Program-made: the position numbers and the translations under genes
Notes under the pieces: generated by a model
The model's database searches: none
Seen by the model: the letters and a program-made list of their open reading frames with translations, nothing else
What the model was told of the DNA's origin: nothing
Part shown: one piece after another, positions 59,573 through 64,000 of the stretch
Numbering within the stretch: the first letter of the stretch is position 1
Layout: each line of letters starts with the position of its first letter
NCBI GenBank assembly: GCA_023435305.1
Contig: JAEYRV010000024.1
Location: 62,001 to 126,000, forward strand
From: Bacillota bacterium
GTDB lineage: Bacteria; Bacillota; Clostridia; Acetivibrionales; DTU013
Reading direction: 5' to 3'
DNA length: 64,000 nucleotides

Positions 59573-61606
59573 TTAGCTTACTTTGGAGCCACTGTCGATA
59601 GGACCGTCAAGGGTGGCAACCACCAGCGTTTCATCATTCGAGGCGGCCAGTATCATCCCCTGTGATTCGATGCCCCTCAGCTTCACAGGCTTCAGGTTTG
59701 CTACAAGGATTATGGATTTGCCCACGAGGCTCTCGGGAGCATAGTGCTTCGCAATTCCCGACACTACCTGTCTGGTCTCAGCGCCAAGCTCCACCTTGAG
59801 CTTGAGCAGCTTGTCAGAGCCCTCGACCTTTTCAGCCTCGAGCACTTTTGCAACTCTGAGATCCAGCTTCGCAAAATCATCTATCGTGATCTGTGCTTTC
59901 TCATTACCCTGACCATCAGCAGAATTTCCAGCCTTCGCGGATTTTTCCCCTGCGCTCTGTGCTTCTTTGTTATTGCCTGCTGCCTGCTTTTGCTCTGCAG
60001 GCTGGCCGCCGCCTGAAGCGTTATTTTTCTGAACCTGAGACATGGCCTCAAGTTCCTCAAGCTCTTTCTTCATATCGATTCTTGGGAAGATCACATCACC
60101 CTTTTGAACAGCTGCTCCGGCAGGATAACCGCCCCACTGCTTTGCGCTGTCCCATTCACAGGCCCCTTCTTCCGCCAGTCCGAGCTGCTGCCTTATTTTT
60201 ACCGGAGTCTCAGGCATAAATGGCTGTATCAGTATTGATACTATCCTCAGGCTCTCAGCCAGGTTATACATGACAGCTGCAAGACGAGGCTTGTTTTCTT
60301 CGGATTTGGCCAATACCCAAGGCATGGTCTCATCTATATATTTATTGGTTCTTGAGATAGCTTTCCATATCTCGGACAATGCTGTACTGAACTGGAGCTT
60401 GTCCATCAGCTCCTCCACTCTCTGGGGCAGCTGTGCGTAAACTTCCTTCAGTTCACTGTCGAACTCGCCTGCCATCTGCACCTGCGGCAATACGCCTCCG
60501 AAATACTTATCTATCATTGCCACGGTCCTGCTCAACAGATTTCCGAGGTCGTTTGCCAGATCAGAATTGATCCTCTGGATCAGAGCTTCATTGGAAAAAA
60601 TACCGTCGGAGCCGAACGGAACCTCCCTGAGCAGGAAGTATCTGATCGCATCGAGTCCATATTTGTTTATCAATACAACCGGATCGACAACATTTCCTAC
60701 CGATTTGGACATTTTTCCGCCTTCAAGGAGCAGCCAGCCATGTCCGAATATCTGCTTTGGCAGCGGCTCGCCAAGGGCCATGAGCATTGCAGGCCATATG
60801 ATCGTGTGGAATCTGACTATCTCCTTGCCTACAAGGTGGACATCAGCCGGCCAGTATTTGCGGTATACCGAGTCATCCTCAGACAGATACCCCAGGGCCG
60901 TGATATAGTTTGAAAGCGCATCGATCCACACATAAACTACATGCTTGTCATCAAATGTGACAGGGATGCCCCAGTTGAAGGTGGTCCTTGATACGCAGAG
61001 GTCTTCAAGTCCCGGCCTCAGGAAGTTGTTCAGCATCTCATTCTGCCTTGAGACGGGCTGGATGAAATCTGGATTTTCTTCAATATGCTTTATAAGCCTG
61101 TCCTGATATTTCGACAATCTGAAGAAATAGCTCTCTTCCTTCGTCAACTCAACTTCTCTGCCGCAGTCCGGGCATTTGCCCTCCTTGAGCTGCGTCTTCG
61201 TCCAGAAGGATTCACATGGGGTGCAATACCATCCCTCATATTCGCTCTTGTAAATGTCGCCTTTATCATACAGCGTCTTAAATATTTTCTGGACAGCGGA
61301 CTCATGCTCCTTGTCGGTTGTCCTTATAAACCTGTCATTGGTGATCTTCATAAGCTTCCAGAGCTCTTTTATCCCGGAGACGATCTCATCCACATACTGC
61401 TGCGGAGTCACACCAGCGGCCTCAGCCTTGCGCTGTATCTTCTGTCCGTGCTCATCTGTTCCTGTGAGGAACATGACATCATAGCCCCTGAGCCTTTTGT
61501 ACCTGGAAATGGCATCTGCTGCCACCGTAGTATATGAATGTCCTATATGCAGCTTATCACTGGGATAGTAGATAGGCGTGGTGATATAAAAAGTCTTCTT
61601 CTCCAT
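59573..61606 (-). CDS. metG: Methionyl-tRNA synthetase
   Basis: 677 residues, the long MetG form. Class I motifs: YYPSDKLHIGHSYT (HIGH), the zinc knuckle CTPCESFWTKTQLKEGKCPDC, and GGKMSKSVGN (KMSKS). After the anticodon-binding helices there is an Ala/Gly/Gln linker (around 540-575) and a C-terminal EMAP/OB-fold tRNA-binding domain (FAKLDLRVAKVLEAEKVEGSD). It charges tRNA-Met. GGAGG lies 10 nt before the ATG. No T-box is evident in the 280-nt leader. Confidence 0.97.
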   Translation of the reverse strand: MEKKTFYITTPIYYPSDKLHIGHSYTTVAADAISRYKRLRGYDVMFLTGTDEHGQKIQRKAEAAGVTPQQYVDEIVSGIKELWKLMKITNDRFIRTTDKEHESAVQKIFKTLYDKGDIYKSEYEGWYCTPCESFWTKTQLKEGKCPDCGREVELTKEESYFFRLSKYQDRLIKHIEENPDFIQPVSRQNEMLNNFLRPGLEDLCVSRTTFNWGIPVTFDDKHVVYVWIDALSNYITALGYLSEDDSVYRKYWPADVHLVGKEIVRFHTIIWPAMLMALGEPLPKQIFGHGWLLLEGGKMSKSVGNVVDPVVLINKYGLDAIRYFLLREVPFGSDGIFSNEALIQRINSDLANDLGNLLSRTVAMIDKYFGGVLPQVQMAGEFDSELKEVYAQLPQRVEELMDKLQFSTALSEIWKAISRTNKYIDETMPWVLAKSEENKPRLAAVMYNLAESLRIVSILIQPFMPETPVKIRQQLGLAEEGACEWDSAKQWGGYPAGAAVQKGDVIFPRIDMKKELEELEAMSQVQKNNASGGGQPAEQKQAAGNNKEAQSAGEKSAKAGNSADGQGNEKAQITIDDFAKLDLRVAKVLEAEKVEGSDKLLKLKVELGAETRQVVSGIAKHYAPESLVGKSIILVANLKPVKLRGIESQGMILAASNDETLVVATLDGPIDSGSKVS

Positions 61607-61886
61607 TTTTCAACTGCCTCCATGATCTGGTTTTATATTACCCCGTGTCACATGAAATATCCATTGCTTCCATATCGATGCCGGCTGGATTTCCAGCAGG
61701 ATCTGTACGGGGCAGAGCCTCAATATATTTTACTATACCGTTTAACCGTATTTTTTTCAAGCAATATTTGGGACAAGAGCATCCTGTCAGAATAATTCGC
61801 CAGGGTACAGGAATAAAATTTATATAGGGGGACTGCCCTCTTAAATAGATAGACAAGCCTTCAGCATATAAAAGGGGGATGTATCC

Positions 61887-63176
61887 ATGAGCCAATTCAA
61901 TGATGCCGTACCATATTTCTTCCGGTGCTATACAAAAGTGCTGCCCGAAGCCCGCAGACAGGAGGATCTGATAATCCGGAGACAGCGGCTGTGCGCCCCC
62001 GTCCCTGTCCTTAAAAATGGCAGCGGCGGTGGCCACGGCCGCTACCGCGATTGGGCCCGTGACCGTGATTGGGCCCGTGACCGTGATTGCGCCCGTGACC
62101 GTGATTGCGCCTGTGACCGTGATTGGGCCCGTGACCGTGATTGGGCCCGTGACCGCAACGAAAGGCATCCTGGCAAGTTTGCGACCGATAAACTGTGCTG
62201 CTTCATGTACTCACTTTTTCCGCATACAGACACGAAGGGCTTCCTGTCATTTATTCTGTCGTTGCACGCAATTGACGAGGTGCTTGAAAGCCATAGGGAG
62301 CGAAAGGACATAAGAGATGAGCATGATATACGCAGACTTTTCAGCTGTCTCTCTAGTGCCGTTGATCCATCACGAAACAGTGTCTGCAATATGTCCGAGT
62401 CAGTCAAGAACTCATTTAGAACCGCTGATATACCAGGAAACAGTGTCTGCAATACGGCTGAGTCAGCCAAGAACTCATCCCTAGTAGCAGATCCACCTGA
62501 TGAAACTACAAGTGAGCGTCAACTGATAAAGTGCAACGCCGATCAGTGCAGACTTCAACTTGCCTTACTCCCATCATTTATACAGGCGGCAGGCAAGATC
62601 AAAAAGTATATGCAGTTGTATGTGGATCTTCAATCCTACCGGCATTACCCACAGATCATCAGCGTAGAAGCGCTGAAAACATGGAGCAGCAACCATCTTA
62701 AACGCTATCAGGACCTATCCTGGTGGGAGTTTTGCGCCTCTGCCGACACATTTATCGGAATAGCCGTCATGTATACGGCGGCCTCTATGCCGGGTATCAC
62801 CTCCGAAGAGATAAGACTATTGGATGAGTTGTGCTTTCCCTGGCTGTCCGGTCTCGTTTCCCTCCTCGACTCTGCCGTCAGTGCCAGGTTGACAGTAGGA
62901 ACTGACAATCTTAATTTTTCATCATTTTACAGTAACCTTAAGGAATGCGAGGACAGAATAATGTACTTTGCCAGCCAGGCAGAAGAGGCTTGTATGAAGC
63001 TTAAGGACAGCAGCCTTTACCTGCCTGTGATAAAGGCAATGATGGCACTTTACATATCAGACCCAGAAACAAACTTCAGTATGCTCAAACTGACGGCCTC
63101 AAACATATCAAAAAGGTTTTCTCTTCGCACATACAGAAGCACCGCCCTTCTATCCCGCTGCCTCCATCTGCTGTAA
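61887..63176 (+). CDS. YtpB/DUF2600-like terpene synthase relative with two in-frame tandem expansions
   Basis: 429 residues; YtpB is about 360. The C-terminal half matches well: VDLQSYRHYPQI, LSWWEFCASADTFIGIAVMY, CFPWLSGLVSLLDSAV, DNLNFSSFYSN and ALYISDPE. B. subtilis YtpB makes tetraprenyl-beta-curcumene, a sporulation-linked terpenoid. The acidic motif usually reading like ISDYLDNLCDR is here AIDEVLESHRER. Two expansions interrupt the N-terminal half: six WARDRD-type units (residues 55-90) and a 21-residue duplication (about 163-204). AAAGGGGGATG precedes the ATG. Catalytic ability is therefore uncertain. Possibly a decaying or specialised copy. Confidence 0.78.
   Translation: MSQFNDAVPYFFRCYTKVLPEARRQEDLIIRRQRLCAPVPVLKNGSGGGHGRYRDWARDRDWARDRDCARDRDCACDRDWARDRDWARDRNERHPGKFATDKLCCFMYSLFPHTDTKGFLSFILSLHAIDEVLESHRERKDIRDEHDIRRLFSCLSSAVDPSRNSVCNMSESVKNSFRTADIPGNSVCNTAESAKNSSLVADPPDETTSERQLIKCNADQCRLQLALLPSFIQAAGKIKKYMQLYVDLQSYRHYPQIISVEALKTWSSNHLKRYQDLSWWEFCASADTFIGIAVMYTAASMPGITSEEIRLLDELCFPWLSGLVSLLDSAVSARLTVGTDNLNFSSFYSNLKECEDRIMYFASQAEEACMKLKDSSLYLPVIKAMMALYISDPETNFSMLKLTASNISKRFSLRTYRSTALLSRCLHLL
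62049..62156. repeat. 18-bp tandem repeat, six in-frame units
   Basis: GATTGGGCCCGTGACCGT is repeated with period 18 at 62049, 62067, 62085, 62103, 62121 and 62139; units 3 and 4 have TGC for TGG and unit 4 has CTG. It keeps the frame of the YtpB-like gene. Confidence 0.95.
62374..62499. repeat. 63-bp in-frame duplication
   Basis: GAAACAGTGTCTGCAATA begins both units, 62374 and 62437, exactly 63 bp apart; the copies differ at about ten positions. It duplicates 21 residues of the YtpB-like protein. Confidence 0.9.
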
Positions 63177-63179
63177 TAC

Positions 63180-63335
63180 GGGGACAGTCCTTGCAGAGAC
63201 GGTTCTCCCAGCGGGGGCGGTTCTAGCAGGGACAGTTCTCCCAATAGGGGACAGTTCTCCCAATGGGGGACAGTTCTCTCAGCTTGGACAGTTCTAACAG
63301 GGACAGTTCTCCCAATGGGGGACAGTTATTGCGAG
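63180..63335. repeat. Cluster of GGGACAGTTCTC repeats
   Basis: At least eight copies of GGGACAGTTCTCCCAAT-type 20-mers, separated by a few bases, all in one orientation. The same core occurs at 41986-42067. Confidence 0.85.
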
Positions 63336-63380
63336 GAAGGTAATGCGGCGGGGAGTTTTAGTCACATGTGCTAAAGCGCG

Positions 63381-63524
63381 GTGTGCAAAAAACCCTAGTT
63401 CTGGGCGCTAAACGGGTTAAAGAGTCTACATAAACATAAATACAACTGTTTTATGTTGTCTTGCAATGGAATATTATCAATAAAATAGATGAAATCCTGC
63501 CCAGAACTCAAATATTTTGCACAC
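63381..63524 (-). mobile_element. MITE-like inverted-repeat element, copy C
   Basis: 144 bp with ends GTGTGCAAAAAACCCTAGTTCTGGGC and (reverse) GTGTGCAAAATATTTGAGTTCTGGGC, given here as arms: TTCTGGGC and GCCCAGAA pair across the element. Read on the minus strand it matches copies A and B from the left, including TTTTATTGATAATATT and TTATGTAGACTC. Confidence 0.65.
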
Positions 63525-63595
63525 CCCGATATCAGTTAGATATTTTAGGTGATAGTTAGAGGATAGCAAGAGCTACTACTACTTGAACAAATGGT

Positions 63596-63706
63596 CTCAG
63601 TGGTTCAAACCGTCCCCAATATGAGAACCGTCCCCATGTATTCATGCTGCTAATACGGCGGTGAGAACCGTCCCCATATACTCTCGCAGCTAATACAGCG
63701 GGGAAC
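63596..63706. repeat. GAACCGTCCCC repeats, opposite orientation
   Basis: Three copies of GAACCGTCCCCA-type sequence at about 63605, 63624 and 63660, in the reverse orientation to the cluster at 63180. They flank copy C on the other side. CTAATACGGCGGTGAGAACC recurs as a longer unit. Confidence 0.75.
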
Positions 63707-63789
63707 CCTATTCGAGATGAAATTCAAAATACATCGGGAACACAAAGCGCTGGAAAACGTCTTCAGAGAAGGAAATGCATCAAACGGCA

Positions 63790-64000
63790 TCATCTGCCAA
63801 AGACAAGTGCACAAATCCAGGCTGAGGCTATAACGCTGACACCATCAGCTATCAATGCTGCCAGCAGCGTGTACCTGATGTTTCTGATACCAGCCGATCC
63901 ATAATATACAGCCAGGGTATAAAATATAGTCTCTGTTGAACCCATCATTGTACTGACTACTCTTCCCACATATGAATCAGGTCCCTGCTCACGGATGATA
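63790..64000 (-). CDS. spmB: Spore maturation protein B, C-terminal part (runs off the right edge)
   Basis: The last 70 residues of SpmB, ending at the TGA at 63792-63790. Reverse-strand translation gives GPDSYVGRVVSTMMGSTET, AVYYGSAGIRNIRYTLLAAL and a final hydrophobic stretch (DGVSVIASAWICALVFG), which match the conserved C-terminus of SpmB. SpmA/SpmB are membrane proteins needed for full spore-core dehydration. The frame is open to the window edge. The gene lies downstream of repeat-rich DNA and has no terminator seen nearby. Confidence 0.85.
   Translation of the reverse strand, partial: IIREQGPDSYVGRVVSTMMGSTETIFYTLAVYYGSAGIRNIRYTLLAALIADGVSVIASAWICALVFGR

Noticed and set aside
61638..62313. 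Antisense and shifted frames through the 18-bp repeat
   Set aside because: They encode only simple Thr/Ile/Val/Pro repeats because the period is a multiple of three; the YtpB-like frame has the family features.
1..64000. tRNA, rRNA or tmRNA genes
   Set aside because: No cloverleaf or rRNA-like segments were noticed by eye. A tRNAscan-type search would be needed to be sure.

Overview
The window looks like chromosomal DNA of an endospore-forming, probably anaerobic member of the Clostridia (Firmicutes) with mid-range GC. Evidence: an alpha/beta-type small acid-soluble spore protein, two CotS-family kinase-like proteins, YtxC, YabE, SpmB, a YtpB-type protein, a Cys T-box, GTP-dependent PEP carboxykinase, strong AAGGAGG-type ribosome binding sites, frequent TTG/GTG starts and many intrinsic terminators. 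I cannot assign a genus. No tRNA, rRNA or CRISPR array was seen.

Layout. 1-1157: 5' part of a GH2 beta-galactosidase (minus). 1370-6700: a small sugar/acyl-modification locus: a WlbA/WbpB-like oxidoreductase and a glycosyltransferase (plus) converge on a minus-strand four-gene unit MaoC hydratase - SDR - FkbH-like HAD - acyl carrier protein. 6869-9290: cysE-cysS behind a T-box leader. 9461-23089: a spore-surface region: two paralogous SPOCS-like proteins at its edges, a beta-propeller/coiled-coil protein, an amphi-Trp protein, two CotS proteins, a GT4 glycosyltransferase, UDP-sugar dehydrogenase, sugar epimerase, a coiled-coil protein and a dehydratase-like protein with an altered YxxxK motif. 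Several of these genes sit behind sigma-K-like promoters (CAC-N16-CATA). 23090-24025: repeat-rich remnant DNA (a MITE-like element, an IS200/IS605-like right end, a truncated repeat ORF).

24026-36567: mostly housekeeping and sporulation genes (OGG1-type glycosylase, DUF6062, DUF4397, Fe-ADH, P-loop/Asp23 fusion, YtxC, DUF6873, small spore-related genes, YebC, a histidine kinase, CoA-binding, YigZ and Nudix). 36801-48928: LTA synthase-like sulfatase, a REC/degenerate GGDEF protein, a solitary N6-adenine methyltransferase, dUTPase with an insertion, U32 peptidase/RlhA-like, a phosphopentomutase-like metalloenzyme, ZapA, and a flotillin/NfeD pair whose NfeD gene seems to start with CTG. 49319-52617: a repeat-containing unknown protein, then about 1.6 kb of non-coding DNA with a second MITE-like copy and a 41-bp-period tandem array. 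52618-64000: pckG, ksgA-yabE, a Met/Pro-rich probable spore protein, a coiled-coil protein-tatD-metG, a YtpB-like terpene synthase relative with two in-frame tandem expansions, then a third MITE-like copy flanked by GGGACAGTTCTC repeats, and the 3' end of spmB.

Main themes. The region from 10 to 21 kb plausibly makes and anchors a late mother-cell (sigma-K) glycan/coat layer. The 1-7 kb locus may supply an ACP-bound acyl group for decorating a sugar. The most novel sequence-level signals are the three-copy inverted-repeat element, the 41-bp array, the degenerate sugar dehydratase, the tandem expansions inside the YtpB-like gene and the CTG-start NfeD gene.
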